Counted from the first letter of the stretch, positions 26,789 to 36,109 are shown. The stretch is 64,000 nucleotides of DNA from an uncultured Ruminococcus sp. (GCF_902762735.1 NZ_CACWPP010000019.1:17766-81765); one strand, 5' to 3'. The notes: generated from the letters alone by a model not told the origin. Made by a program: numbers and translations.

Positions 26789-27403
26789 CTAAAAGTACCC
26801 CACAAGATGTATCCCCAGCGCCAGCAACGCTATCGGCAGTGTACTGAACACTATATTTGCAAATTTATATGCTCCCCCATCGGGTATCTTCTTTTTTATC
26901 ATCAGCGCACCCAGCGCGGTCTCTGCCAGCAGTAACGCGCCTGCGGCTATCCTCAGCCCGTACAGTCTGTCTGCTAACGCATCAACGAAGTATTCGTCGT
27001 TCAGCGCAAGCACCTCTCTCAGCTGAGTTTTTTCGTGCCCGCCGAAAGCCGCCGCCCTGCCCTCTATCTCTTCGGGCATATCCTCAGCAAAGTCTTTTGC
27101 CGCCCTCACGAATATCCTGCCGCCGTCAGAAGTCTGCACGCGGTAGTAATACTCCTTCCCCGTCGGTATATAGCGGCAGAAGGTATTTCTCAGCTCAAAA
27201 TCAGCGTCCTCGTCACGCCCGTCAGCCTTAAAGCGCACATGCCCGTAATGCGGCGCATCAGCGATCTCACCTATCGGCACTTCTGTACGTATCAGCAGAC
27301 CCAGCGCCCCGCTGACAATACACACCAGCGCCGCCAGCACAGCCGCCGCGCACCATATCCTGCTGTGAGCGGCTGCTTTCTCTATCAGCGATCTATTATC
27401 CAT
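26789..27403 (-). CDS. membrane-anchored protein preceding glnA
   Basis: 204 residues with one N-terminal span (about 17-38) and two C-terminal spans (about 152-168 and 180-202). The extracytoplasmic middle (about 40-145) has HVRFKADGRDEDADFELRN and KEYYYRVQTSDGGRIFVRA, a strand-rich domain. Only 11 bases separate its stop from the glnA start, so it is the first gene of that operon. No function recognised. Confidence 0.75.
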   Translation of the reverse strand: MDNRSLIEKAAAHSRIWCAAAVLAALVCIVSGALGLLIRTEVPIGEIADAPHYGHVRFKADGRDEDADFELRNTFCRYIPTGKEYYYRVQTSDGGRIFVRAAKDFAEDMPEEIEGRAAAFGGHEKTQLREVLALNDEYFVDALADRLYGLRIAAGALLLAETALGALMIKKKIPDGGAYKFANIVFSTLPIALLALGIHLVGYF

Positions 27404-27448
27404 CGTATTCTTCTTTCAGCTTGAATTACTTTGATAAACTTCAAAATT

Positions 27449-27477
27449 ATTATAGCACATTTTCTCACGCAATTCAA
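27449..27477 (-). promoter_or_regulatory. promoter of the glnA operon
   Basis: Minus-strand TTGAAT (27472-27477), 17 bases, TATAAT (27449-27454), about 40 bases before the first gene. Confidence 0.75.
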
Positions 27478-27481
27478 GTGC

Positions 27482-27524
27482 AAAAAAACAGACAACGACC
27501 CCATTTTTCAGCGCCGTTGCCTGT
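27482..27524 (-). terminator. terminator after the zinc-ribbon gene
   Basis: Minus-strand arms ACAGGCAACG/CGTTGTCTG followed by seven T. Confidence 0.75.
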
Positions 27525-27535
27525 ATGTTTATCAA

Positions 27536-28522
27536 TTAGTAGTTCTGCTCGCAGATATATGTGCCTGTTGCGGTGTTGTAAGCAACACTGTAACCATGTG
27601 CGCCGTTTTCTGTGAAGAAGTAGTAGTAAGCATAGTCGCCATCTTCTGTTCTGAACTGGCTGCCTGTGATCTCGCCATTGATGTCACCTGCAACTGCATC
27701 ACGTACTACACTTTCCAGATCCGATATATCAATTTCAGCCGCACTGCTGTCATCAGCCTGTGATGACGAACTGCTGTCTGCACTGCTTGACGAGTCAACG
27801 ATGATGACTGTCACAGCACTGCTGTCACTGTCAGCCGATGATGACTCAGATGAATCGGCAGATCTCTGCGAATCTGTGCTTACATCGCTCTGCGACTCTG
27901 TCTCAGTACCGCTCTCGCCGTTTGCCGCACTTTCTGTAACAGAAGATGTCGGCTCGGTCTGTGCGGGTACTGCCGCGCTTTCGGTGGGCTGTGCCTCTGC
28001 TTCGGACTGTTCCTCGCCGCCCTCAGCCGAACTCTCCTCAGCCGCCTGACTTGCCGCAGGCTGTGCTGCCACCGCACTGTTAGCCGCTGTTTCGCCGCCC
28101 TTTTTGCCGAAAAGCCTCATGCCGATCAGTATAGCCGCGATAACGACGATCAGCACGCATACCGTAATGACTGCCGTGATAACGAACAGGCGCTTTCTTG
28201 CGGCGCTCTCCTCGTCCTCGTTATCATACTCTTCTTCGCCCTCGCCGTAATCATAACCGTTTTCATCATCATAATCATCGAAGCCGCTGTCCGAGAACAC
28301 ATCATCTGCCCCCGCATCAGCTATGACAGCGCCCTTGCCGCCCGCTTCATTATCCGACTCAGGCAGTACAAATTTCTTTGTCTTGCCGTCATCTCCGCTC
28401 ACCACAGGCTCAGACGGGGTCATATTGCCGTCCTCATCTATAAGCAGATTGTGGCAGTACTTGCACAGCACCGCTTCGCCCGACAGCTCCTTGCCGCAGT
28501 ACGGACATTTTTTAGTTTTCAT
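27536..28522 (-). CDS. zinc-ribbon, single-span membrane protein with long Ser-rich region
   Basis: 328 residues. N-terminal double CxxC zinc ribbon (CPYCGKELSGEAVLCKYC, about 5-22). An acidic region follows to about residue 108. One membrane span at about 112-137 (ITAVITVCVLIVVIAAILIG). Residues ~145-258 are a low-complexity Ser/Ala/Glu/Asp stretch, and a small C-terminal domain (about 262-328) ends GYSVAYNTATGTYICEQ. The ribbon would be cytoplasmic and the rest outside the membrane. Such architecture is common in Ruminococcus but has no assigned role. Confidence 0.8.
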   Translation of the reverse strand: MKTKKCPYCGKELSGEAVLCKYCHNLLIDEDGNMTPSEPVVSGDDGKTKKFVLPESDNEAGGKGAVIADAGADDVFSDSGFDDYDDENGYDYGEGEEEYDNEDEESAARKRLFVITAVITVCVLIVVIAAILIGMRLFGKKGGETAANSAVAAQPAASQAAEESSAEGGEEQSEAEAQPTESAAVPAQTEPTSSVTESAANGESGTETESQSDVSTDSQRSADSSESSSADSDSSAVTVIIVDSSSSADSSSSSQADDSSAAEIDISDLESVVRDAVAGDINGEITGSQFRTEDGDYAYYYFFTENGAHGYSVAYNTATGTYICEQNY

Positions 28523-28581
28523 TATATTACCATTCCCCTCAATTATATACTAAAATAACGCCCCCGCAGAGGCACACTATA

Positions 28582-28610
28582 ATGATAGCACAAATCCCTG
28601 CAAAAATCAA
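28582..28610 (-). promoter_or_regulatory. promoter of the zinc-ribbon gene
   Basis: Minus-strand TTGATT (28605-28610), 17 bases, TATCAT (28582-28587). Confidence 0.5.
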
Positions 28611-28738
28611 CCTTTTATAACAAAAAAATCTTAGTTTTTTAACAGAACGTCAAATCACACAAAATTGTCATTTTTTTCGTCTGATTTTCGCAAAAGAGTA
28701 CAACAAAATACACTTTTCGAGCCTGTGCGTCACACTTG

Positions 28739-31024
28739 TCAGCTCTTTCTGCGCCTTATCTGTATGCCGCCCAGATTTGAGCCGAGCGATTCGCTGATAT
28801 TCCTGTTGTCGCGCTTATTCTGCTGTTTTTTCTTATCTTTGCCGCCGCGCTTTCTTTCGGGCTTTGGTGCTGCGGGCTTTGAGGGGTCGAGCATGGTCAG
28901 CGAAACTCTGCCACGTTCCATATCAACGTCCAGCACCCACACCTTTACCACATCACCGACTTTAACGGCTTCCAGCGGGTGTTTGATGAACTTGTCGCTC
29001 ATCTGCGAGATATGCACCAGACCGTCCTCATGCACGCCAATATCCACAAAAGCGCCGAAGTCGATAACATTTCTTACAGTTCCCATCAGCTCCATGCCCG
29101 GTGTAAGGTCTTTCAGCTCCATCACGTCGCCGCTTCTCATCAGCGGAGGAGGCAGCTCGTCACGGGGGTCACGTCCCGGCTTTTCCAGCTCCTTGACAAT
29201 ATCTGTCAGTGTGGGCAGACCTGTATCCAGCTCCTTCGCCAGCGCCGAAAGGTCAATATTTTTCATAGCTTCGGTGAGCTTTTCGGTGTTGCCCACTTCG
29301 CTCTCGTCTATGCCGCACTTATCCAGCAGAGCCTTAGCCGCCGCATAGCTTTCGGGGTGTATGCCCGTGTTGTCGAATGGGTTCTTGGCTTCGGGCACAC
29401 GCAGGAAGCCTGCGCACTGCTCGTAAGCCTTTGCGCCCAGCTTCTTTACCTTGAGAAGCTGTTTCCTGTCGGTGAAAGCGCCGTTCTCTTCGCGGTAAAG
29501 CACGATATTCTTAGCCACTGCCGAATTAATGCCTGCTATGTATGAAAGCAGAGAGTATGACGCAGTATTCACATCAACGCCCACCGAGTTAACGCAGTCC
29601 TCGACAACGCCTTTGAGGGCATCGTCCATGCGCGCCTTAGGCATATCGTGCTGATACTGACCAACGCCTATCGCCTTAGGGTCTATCTTTACCAGTTCTG
29701 CCAGCGGGTCCTGCAAACGCCTTGCGATGGACACCGCAGACCTCAGCGAAACATCGTAATCGGGGAACTCTTCCGCCGCCAGCTTGGAAGCCGAGTACAC
29801 CGATGCGCCCGCTTCCGATACGACCATGTAGCTCACCTTGCCGTCCATGCCGCGTATCATGTCAGCCGTGAACTGTTCTGTCTCACGGGTGGCAGTGCCG
29901 TTGCCGATGGATATGGTGGTAACGCCGTACTTCTTTATCATATTGGTCAGCACCTTGTTGGCTTCTTCCCTGCGGCGCTCGCTCTGTGTCAGGTAGACTA
30001 TCGTTGTGTCAAGCACCTTGCCTGTTTCATCAACGACCGCACACTTACAGCCGTGAGCATATCCGGGATCAAGACCCAGTGTCACGGTATTCTTGACAGG
30101 AGGTGCCATGAGAAGCTGGCGCAGGTTCGAGGCGAACACCTTTATAGCGCCTTCCTGCGCGTTCTGCGAAAGTTCAGCCCTTATCTCGCGCTCAACACTG
30201 GGGGCGATAAGTCTTGTGAAGCTGTCCTCACAAGCCGCCGCCACCAGTTTGCCGCAGGCGGAGTCGTTCTGCACATACTGCGCTCTGCATATCTCTTCGC
30301 CCATACCTTCGGGGATGCTTATGCTGACTTTCAGCGCACCCTCCTTCTCGCCTCTGTCCAGCGCCAGTACGCGGTGTCCTGCTGTCTTTTCAACGCCCTC
30401 GCTGTACTCGAAGTAATTCTTGTAAACGGGGTCTGAATCCTCAGCCGCCGCAACAGAAACTATCTTGCCCGACTTGTTGTAGGCTTCACGCAGTTTCTTT
30501 CTCAGTTCAGCATTGTCGGAAACGTCCTCCGCGATTATATCCATAGCGCCCTGTACAGCGGCGGCGGCATCTTCAACGCCCTTTTCCTCGCTGACAAAAG
30601 CCTCTGCTTCGGCGTTGGGGTCGGTATCCTCAGCCTGTGCCATGATAAGCACAGCCAGCGGTTCAAGCCCCTTCTCCCTCGCAACGGAAGCGCGGGTCTT
30701 TCTCTTGGGCTTGTATGGTCTGTAAATATCCTCTACCTCCACCAGTGTAACAGCCTTTTCGATGGCGGCAGCTATCTCATCGGTCATTTTTTCCTGCTCG
30801 GTTATAGCATTTGTGACTTCTTCCTTGCGCTTTTCGAGATTGCGCAGATAAGTCAGCCTGTCGAACAGCTCACGTATCACCTGGTCATCCAGCGAACCTG
30901 TGACTTCCTTACGGTAACGTGCAACGAAAGGTATTGTCATACCCTCGTCCAGCAGTGCAACTGTATTGTCCACCTGTTCCTGTCTCAGGCTGAATTCCTG
31001 CGCGAGCATTTTGTTTATTTCCAT
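28739..31024 (-). CDS. tex: Tex-family RNA-binding protein
   Basis: 761 residues, full length for Tex, a transcription accessory protein conserved in bacteria. The N-terminal helical region (about 1-200) includes VTGSLDDQVIRELFDRLTYLRNLEKRK. A YqgF/RNase H-like core follows (about 325-450, with LGLDPGYAHGCKCAVVD). Next is a helix-hairpin-helix region (about 490-560, with SLLSYIAGINSAVAKNIVLYRE). A C-terminal S1 domain lies at about 640-710 (PGMELMGTVRNVIDFGAFVDIG), with a Lys/Arg-rich tail. RBS GGAGAG. The 214-bp gap after it (28525-28738) holds nothing I can identify beyond the neighbouring promoter. Confidence 0.96.
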   Translation of the reverse strand: MEINKMLAQEFSLRQEQVDNTVALLDEGMTIPFVARYRKEVTGSLDDQVIRELFDRLTYLRNLEKRKEEVTNAITEQEKMTDEIAAAIEKAVTLVEVEDIYRPYKPKRKTRASVAREKGLEPLAVLIMAQAEDTDPNAEAEAFVSEEKGVEDAAAAVQGAMDIIAEDVSDNAELRKKLREAYNKSGKIVSVAAAEDSDPVYKNYFEYSEGVEKTAGHRVLALDRGEKEGALKVSISIPEGMGEEICRAQYVQNDSACGKLVAAACEDSFTRLIAPSVEREIRAELSQNAQEGAIKVFASNLRQLLMAPPVKNTVTLGLDPGYAHGCKCAVVDETGKVLDTTIVYLTQSERRREEANKVLTNMIKKYGVTTISIGNGTATRETEQFTADMIRGMDGKVSYMVVSEAGASVYSASKLAAEEFPDYDVSLRSAVSIARRLQDPLAELVKIDPKAIGVGQYQHDMPKARMDDALKGVVEDCVNSVGVDVNTASYSLLSYIAGINSAVAKNIVLYREENGAFTDRKQLLKVKKLGAKAYEQCAGFLRVPEAKNPFDNTGIHPESYAAAKALLDKCGIDESEVGNTEKLTEAMKNIDLSALAKELDTGLPTLTDIVKELEKPGRDPRDELPPPLMRSGDVMELKDLTPGMELMGTVRNVIDFGAFVDIGVHEDGLVHISQMSDKFIKHPLEAVKVGDVVKVWVLDVDMERGRVSLTMLDPSKPAAPKPERKRGGKDKKKQQNKRDNRNISESLGSNLGGIQIRRRKS

Positions 31025-31082
31025 TATCTTACTCTCCTTTATTTACTAAGCATAATGTTTTTCCGTTCATCTCTGAAGTTTT

Positions 31083-31111
31083 ATTATAACACATCTCCGC
31101 AATTTTTGCAA
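31083..31111 (-). promoter_or_regulatory. tex promoter
   Basis: Minus-strand TTGCAA (31106-31111), 17 bases, TATAAT (31083-31088). Confidence 0.75.
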
Positions 31112-31163
31112 GCAAAAAAAATCCCCCTTTACAGGGAGATTTTCGTAAAGTTTAATATGACTC

Positions 31164-31310
31164 TCCCTTTGGCACACCAACTAAAAATGCGGTGAACAAA
31201 AGGATAATTGAGCGCCCCATATCTTTCCCCCGCCTGCGGCGGGGGAAAGATAACCGCCAACTGTATTTGGTTCCCGATATAACATAGTTTATTTTGGTGT
31301 ATCAGCGGGA
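31164..31310. repeat. MITE-like repeat family 2, copy 1 (147 bp)
   Basis: Ends are imperfect 16-bp inverted repeats: TCCCTTTGGCACACCA (31164-31179) and TGGTGTATCAGCGGGA (31295-31310). It contains a perfect 31-bp palindrome ATCTTTCCCCCGCC...GGCGGGGGAAAGAT around 31219-31249. Related copies are at 51110-51215 and 60571-60654. Starts 13 bases downstream of the LRR-dockerin stop, in the tex upstream gap. Confidence 0.85.
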
Positions 31311-31322
31311 TAACCACAAAGT

Positions 31323-33302
31323 TTAATTAAGTTTTCTTATGCCTTTGACATGTGCCGCCACCATAACAACATCGGTCACATTCACCTTGTTGTCGCCGTT
31401 CACATCGGCATTTATCGAATCGTCCAGCTTCCTTATGCCCTTGACATGTGCCGCCAGCTTGACTATATCGTTGACCATTATCTGACCGTCACCGTTCATG
31501 TCGCCCTTGACGAATGTGGGTGCAGGCTCATCTTCGGCATCGGTGGTGCTGTCGTCAGGCTCACCCGGCTCATCGGGAACATTCGGCTCGTCGGGTATCA
31601 CGGGCTTGACCTCCAGTGGGAAGAACTCTGCGTGATCGAACTTGGCTGCCAGCTTCTCGGCATACGAGCCCTCATAGCCGCACACCATTACAATGCCGCA
31701 GTTTTCGGCTTTAGCGGAGTCCATAAAATCGAACGCCTTTGAAGCGAACCTCACCTGATCGCCCAGCAGTGTAAGCTCAGCAAAAGAAGTATTTCCCGCA
31801 AACGCGCATGTACCCACTGTCTCAACTCCCGCAGGTATCGTCAGTCGCATAAGGCTGGGGCAGTTGTTGAACGAATAGTAGCCGATGCTTGTCAGGCTCT
31901 CGGGCAGGTTTATCTCCCTCAGTGCCGAGCAGTCAGCAAACGAATATATGCCTATACTGTTCACGCCCTCCAGCAGAGTAATATCATTAAGGCTGAGACA
32001 GCCCTGGAATACTGACAGCCCAATATCGGTGATACTGCCGGGCACGGTCAGCGAACGTAGTGATGTACAGCACTTGAATGCTTCATCGCCCAGCGAAGTA
32101 ACGCTGTCAGGTATCTCCACCGTTTTCAGGCTCTTGCAGGATATGAACGCGCCCTCACCTATGCTCGTCACACTGTAAGGTATTATCATCTCGGTTATGC
32201 CCGTGCAGTAATAGAAAGCCCTTTTACCTATCGTCTTTACCTTTTCGGATATGCTTATGCCCGATATGCGGCTGTTGTCGTTAAAGGCGTTGTCGCAGAT
32301 GTATGTAACACCGTCAGGCACATTCACATGACCCGTGCAAGCCTTGCCGTCTACCAGCATGCCGTTTACAACAACGCAGGGATCTTCAGCCTGCCTGTCT
32401 GCCAGCCATTTAGTACCCATGAAAGCGTCGCCGCCTATATAGGAAAGGCTCTTTGGTATGGTTATCTTTTCCAGTGCATCACAGCTCTTGAAAGCGTCAT
32501 AATCCAGAGTTTCGAGAGCATCGGGCAGCTTTATGCTCTTCAGTCCGTGACAGCACCCGAATGCGAACGAGCCTATCGTTGTCACGCTCTTAGGTATGCT
32601 GACTTCCGTGATGCCCACGCACACTGCGAAAGCGCTGTCACCGATGGTCTTTACGCCCTCGGGGATATACACCCTGCCTGTGCATTTCTGACCGTCGATG
32701 ATGACATCGTTGACTACTACCAGATCGCTCACAGCCTGCTTTTTGCTGAGCCACTTCGTACCGCTGAACACCTTGCCGCCGAAATCGGTCACACCTGCGG
32801 GTATGCTCACATCAGTAAGCTCGGTGCAGTTGTTGAATGCCCCGTAGTCTATGCTTCTGAGGCTTTCGGGAAAGGCAACGCTTTTAAGCGAAGTGCAGTC
32901 GCTGAAAGCATAACTGCCTATAAAATCCAGCCCCTCAGAGAAATTTATCTGCCTGAGCGACGTGCATGATGCAAATGCATTCGACTCGATGACCTCAACG
33001 CTTGACGGTATGGTTATGCTTGTAATATCTGTCCTGTTTCTGAAAGAGTACATAGCTATGCTCGTAACAGCCATGCCGTCTATCTCCGACGGTATGACGA
33101 TATTCGCATCACTGCCCTTGTAGCCCTTTATTGCCACCGTATCAAGGCTTGTCCTCATGTATGTGAAACCGTCGGCTTCCTCAGCGCTTGCCGTCACCGA
33201 TGTTCTCACTGTATTTTCAGCCGCAGGCAGTGCCGCACCGCCGAATACGAAAACCAACGCCAGTAATCCTGATATTATCTTTTTGTTCATATTTTTACTC
33301 AT
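31323..33302 (-). CDS. secreted leucine-rich-repeat (BspA-like) protein with C-terminal dockerin
   Basis: 659 residues. Signal peptide about 1-40. Residues ~60-545 are BspA-type leucine-rich repeats with the phase LxxIxIPxSVxxIGxxAFxxCxxL. Two insertions of related sequence (SGTKWLSKKQAV... and MGTKWLADRQAE...) each carry VVVNxxxxDGxxCTG. A Pro/Glu-rich linker (about 570-600) leads to a type I dockerin (about 602-659) with DMNGDGQIMVND and DVNGDNKVNVTD loops and duplicated AAHVKGIRKL helices. Both calcium loops look intact. Likely a surface-displayed binding protein rather than an enzyme. The leader carries a terminator-like hairpin (33340-33378). Confidence 0.93.
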   Translation of the reverse strand: MSKNMNKKIISGLLALVFVFGGAALPAAENTVRTSVTASAEEADGFTYMRTSLDTVAIKGYKGSDANIVIPSEIDGMAVTSIAMYSFRNRTDITSITIPSSVEVIESNAFASCTSLRQINFSEGLDFIGSYAFSDCTSLKSVAFPESLRSIDYGAFNNCTELTDVSIPAGVTDFGGKVFSGTKWLSKKQAVSDLVVVNDVIIDGQKCTGRVYIPEGVKTIGDSAFAVCVGITEVSIPKSVTTIGSFAFGCCHGLKSIKLPDALETLDYDAFKSCDALEKITIPKSLSYIGGDAFMGTKWLADRQAEDPCVVVNGMLVDGKACTGHVNVPDGVTYICDNAFNDNSRISGISISEKVKTIGKRAFYYCTGITEMIIPYSVTSIGEGAFISCKSLKTVEIPDSVTSLGDEAFKCCTSLRSLTVPGSITDIGLSVFQGCLSLNDITLLEGVNSIGIYSFADCSALREINLPESLTSIGYYSFNNCPSLMRLTIPAGVETVGTCAFAGNTSFAELTLLGDQVRFASKAFDFMDSAKAENCGIVMVCGYEGSYAEKLAAKFDHAEFFPLEVKPVIPDEPNVPDEPGEPDDSTTDAEDEPAPTFVKGDMNGDGQIMVNDIVKLAAHVKGIRKLDDSINADVNGDNKVNVTDVVMVAAHVKGIRKLN

Positions 33303-33339
33303 AGTCGATCCCCCATTTGCGTTGCCTTGATGTGAACTA

Positions 33340-33378
33340 CCTCAAAAAAGATAGAGCGAGTGTCCCTCGCCCTCTGTA
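33340..33378 (-). promoter_or_regulatory. terminator-like hairpin in the LRR-dockerin leader
   Basis: Minus-strand arms AGAGGGCGAG/CTCGCTCT followed by ATCTTTTTT, about 40 bases before the ATG and 75 after the -10. Could be an attenuator; no known riboswitch recognised. Confidence 0.45.
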
Positions 33379-33457
33379 ATTCTGCCTTTTCAAAATAACA
33401 GCGCTTGTAATTAATTTACAATATATGTGAAGTACACATATCGTTTGCTATGTATAA

Positions 33458-33486
33458 ATTATACACCCTTTCGTCATAAATGTCAA
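33458..33486 (-). promoter_or_regulatory. promoter of the LRR-dockerin gene
   Basis: Perfect minus-strand TTGACA (33481-33486), 17 bases, TATAAT (33458-33463). Confidence 0.85.
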
Positions 33487-33550
33487 GCGTTTTCAAAGCA
33501 ATTCAAATTATTTTTATTTTTTAGCAATTTGCCGCCAATAGAATGCAAGC

Positions 33551-33605
33551 TCCCAATTTTGATATGTATTGCTGATATTGCAGACGATATGCAGCCAAAT
33601 TGGGA
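33551..33605. repeat. repeat family 3, copy 1
   Basis: Begins TCCCAATTTTGATATGTATT and ends GCAGCCAAATTGGGA, so the outer TCCCAATTT/AAATTGGGA ends are inverted. Same two ends, opposite orientation, at 36007-36080. Isolated end pieces occur at 60549-60570 and 63751-63770. Confidence 0.7.
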
Positions 33606-33611
33606 CAATGC

Positions 33612-33642
33612 AAAAAAAATCGGGCAGCTTAACACTGCCCGA
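33612..33642 (-). terminator. terminator after pepV
   Basis: Minus-strand CGGGCAGTG...GCTGCCCG stem followed by eight T. It lies about 90 bases past the pepV stop. Confidence 0.75.
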
Positions 33643-33733
33643 CACATTATATCCTTATCCCGCCGATACAAAACGGCTGTTTTCGCACCGCTCCCCCGCC
33701 TTCCGAGAAAAGCAGTACCGCCATGATCGCTGT

Positions 33734-35035
33734 CTACTCTTTCATGCAGATCTCAGCTATGGCATTTGCATACATGTTGAGATTGTATCTGAAAGTTTCC
33801 ATAGTAATATGCTCGTCATCACCGTGCATGTGATTGTCCTCATCGGGGAACTCCGCGCCGAAAGCCACTGCGCCCTCAGTGTTGTGAACGTAGGTTATGC
33901 CGCCCTCAGCGATGCAGTAGCCCTTTTCGCCCTTGACACGTTCATACACCCGCAGCAGCGACTGCACGAACTCGCTGTTCTCGTCAACATAGTGAGGTTC
34001 CATACCCTCGATGGTATCTATGGCGAAGCCCGCATCTGTCAGCGCTTTTGTGATGATGCCGCTTATCTCCGCATAATTCCTGTCTATGGGGAAGCGTATG
34101 TCAGCGCCGCCGCAAAGTCTGCCGTTTTCGGTCTTTAAGATGGTCAGTGCGCAGGTCATTCTGCCCGACACCTTATCCTCAAAGCCCAGCCCGCAGGCAG
34201 TGCCGTCAAACTCGCCGTGCGGGAACAGCTTTTTCAGCCCGCCCAGCAAAGCGTTTCCGCCGTCATAGCCGCTCAGGAACTTTGTTATGGCGTTATCGCC
34301 GTTCTCGGGGCGCGAACCGTGTGCCGAACGGCCTGTGACCTGCTTGTTTTCGCCGTTTTTGAAAGCTATCTCCATTCTGTCGGGGATAGCATTCAAAGCC
34401 ATGCCTGCGCTGATGGAATTTATCTCGCTGTCCTCAAAAGGCGCTGAGAAAGTCAGGTGTACCAAGCCCTTTTCGCAGTTCAGCACAGGGAAAGAGCCGT
34501 CGGGCGTAAATACGTTAGGCGGGAATTTCTCGCATTTTTCGTAGTATTCCATGTCCTTGCAGCCGTTTTCCTCGTTGCCGCCGAAGATAACACGGAAATT
34601 CCTCATGGGCAGACCCATTTCTCTTATTGCCTTTACCGCCCATATCACAGCAGCAGCAGGACCTTTATCGTCTATCGTGCCCCTGCCGTACAGCACGCCG
34701 TCATCAACAGTCAGCCTGAACGGGTCATACTTCCAGTTACTGCTGACAGGCACGGTATCGAGGTGCGCCAGTATTCCAAGCACAGGTTCTTCGCCGTCAA
34801 TAAAGTCGCCGCGCACCGCGTAGTTATCGAAGTTTTTTGTAGCCATCCCTATCTCCGCGAGTTTCCTTTCGCCCCACGCCAGCGCATTTGCAGAACCTTC
34901 GCCAAACGGCTGTACCTCTGCATTTTCATCGCCAATGCTTTTTATCGAGATGACCTCATCGAGATCAGCGAGTATCTCCTGCATATGCTCATCAAAATAC
35001 GCCGCAAATTTAGCGGCAAGTTCGTTCTTGTCCAT
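33734..35035 (-). CDS. pepV: M20 dipeptidase (PepV / Sapep family)
   Basis: 433 residues. Zinc-dependent cytoplasmic dipeptidase. The metal and catalytic sites are visible: AHLDTVP (H91, D93), GRGTIDDKGP (D122 region) and GGNEENG (E155/E156); TPDGSFPV and a C-terminal HMHGDDEH complete the metal site. This pattern and the inserted lid domain match PepV rather than DapE or ArgE. RBS GGCGAT is weak. The upstream phosphoesterase ends 57 bases before it on the same strand, so they may be co-transcribed. Confidence 0.92.
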   Translation of the reverse strand: MDKNELAAKFAAYFDEHMQEILADLDEVISIKSIGDENAEVQPFGEGSANALAWGERKLAEIGMATKNFDNYAVRGDFIDGEEPVLGILAHLDTVPVSSNWKYDPFRLTVDDGVLYGRGTIDDKGPAAAVIWAVKAIREMGLPMRNFRVIFGGNEENGCKDMEYYEKCEKFPPNVFTPDGSFPVLNCEKGLVHLTFSAPFEDSEINSISAGMALNAIPDRMEIAFKNGENKQVTGRSAHGSRPENGDNAITKFLSGYDGGNALLGGLKKLFPHGEFDGTACGLGFEDKVSGRMTCALTILKTENGRLCGGADIRFPIDRNYAEISGIITKALTDAGFAIDTIEGMEPHYVDENSEFVQSLLRVYERVKGEKGYCIAEGGITYVHNTEGAVAFGAEFPDEDNHMHGDDEHITMETFRYNLNMYANAIAEICMKE

Positions 35036-35092
35036 AATGATCGCCTTTCTATCCTATCAGTCTGTAAAGCCTTATCGCGGCAAGCGCCGCAG

Positions 35093-35983
35093 TTATCTTA
35101 TCTCCCACGCATGACCCTTAGGGTGCTTGGCGGGAGGTCTTTTATTGGTCAGTGTCAGCAGCATTATCTGCGACGGGTTATTTATGCGGAATTTTCCCAG
35201 TCCCGAAGTGACAGCCATAACGGTATCGCCCGACTTATAGATGCCTTTTGTATACTTCGGGAAGAACTTCCTCTCGGTGGAAAGCACACCGCCTATCACG
35301 GGAAGTCTTACTATGCCGCCGTGCAGATGTCCCGAAAATACGAAATCTGCGCCCCACTCTTCATAAGCATCTAAGAACAGCGGGTTATGGGCTATCAGCA
35401 GTGAGCATACTTTCTCATCTCGTCTGCCGATATACCTTGCTACGGTATCGCCGTCAGGCACAGGCAGGTCATGGAAAGAGCCGTCCTTATTAATGAAATA
35501 TTTCAGCGGCAGCTGAAGCCCGTAGACATTCAGTCTTTCGCCGCCCTCGCAGATAACAGCTATCTCGTTCCTGAGAGCGTGTATGCCCAGACTTTTCAGC
35601 TTATGGAACAGAGCGTCCATAAGGTCGGGGTCGTAGGGTTCATGGTTGCCTGCGGCGTAGTAGGTGGGCGCGATGTCGTTCAGCGCCTGCATGAGCTTCA
35701 CCTTGCCGCCCAGTTCGGTCTCGGTGCGGCTGTAAAGGTCTCCCGCAAGGATTATATAGTCAGGCTGAGCCGCCTGCACCGAGTCCAGCAGGAAGCAGTA
35801 ATCCTTCCCGAACTTTTTGCGGTGCAGGTCAGCCAGCAGTAAGATCTTTTTGCCGTCAAAAACATCGGGCAGTTTTCGGCTGTACATGGTACCCTCATCA
35901 ACTATGAGCTGTCTGTTGCCCAGCAGAGCATTAACACCTGTCAGCAGCGCACCCGCCGCCAACAATGCAGTTTTCCATTTCAT
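35093..35983 (-). CDS. metallophosphoesterase (YkuE/YaeI-like)
   Basis: 296 residues. The N-terminal hydrophobic stretch (about 5-22) suggests membrane attachment or export. Calcineurin-like motifs in order are LLADLH (about 50), LAGDLY (about 80), AAGNHEP (about 112), LLIAHNP (about 197) and FSGHLHGG (about 218). Relatives act on lipid-linked phosphates near the membrane, but the substrate here is unknown. A family 3 repeat lies immediately upstream (36007-36080). Confidence 0.9.
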   Translation of the reverse strand: MKWKTALLAAGALLTGVNALLGNRQLIVDEGTMYSRKLPDVFDGKKILLLADLHRKKFGKDYCFLLDSVQAAQPDYIILAGDLYSRTETELGGKVKLMQALNDIAPTYYAAGNHEPYDPDLMDALFHKLKSLGIHALRNEIAVICEGGERLNVYGLQLPLKYFINKDGSFHDLPVPDGDTVARYIGRRDEKVCSLLIAHNPLFLDAYEEWGADFVFSGHLHGGIVRLPVIGGVLSTERKFFPKYTKGIYKSGDTVMAVTSGLGKFRINNPSQIMLLTLTNKRPPAKHPKGHAWEIR

Positions 35984-36006
35984 ATTTTACCTCTGTTTTC
36001 GGTTTA

Positions 36007-36080
36007 TCCCAATTTGGCTGTGTATTTAATACAAAAAAACAGCCATTTTGTATCATCAGCAATACACATCAAAATTGGGA
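36007..36080. repeat. repeat family 3, copy 2
   Basis: Starts TCCCAATTTGGCTGTGTATT and ends AATACACATCAAAATTGGGA; the reverse orientation of 33551-33605, with a longer middle. Lies 23 bases before the phosphoesterase start codon. Confidence 0.7.
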
Positions 36081-36109
36081 GTTCGGTTTTTATCACTGTT
36101 GCGTTATTT

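Noticed and set aside
31164-31310. Small protein encoded within repeat family 2 (IPLIHQNKxCYIGNQIQLAVIF)
   Set aside because: The same peptide can be read in two copies only because the DNA is repeated; the third copy is truncated and no ribosome site is present.
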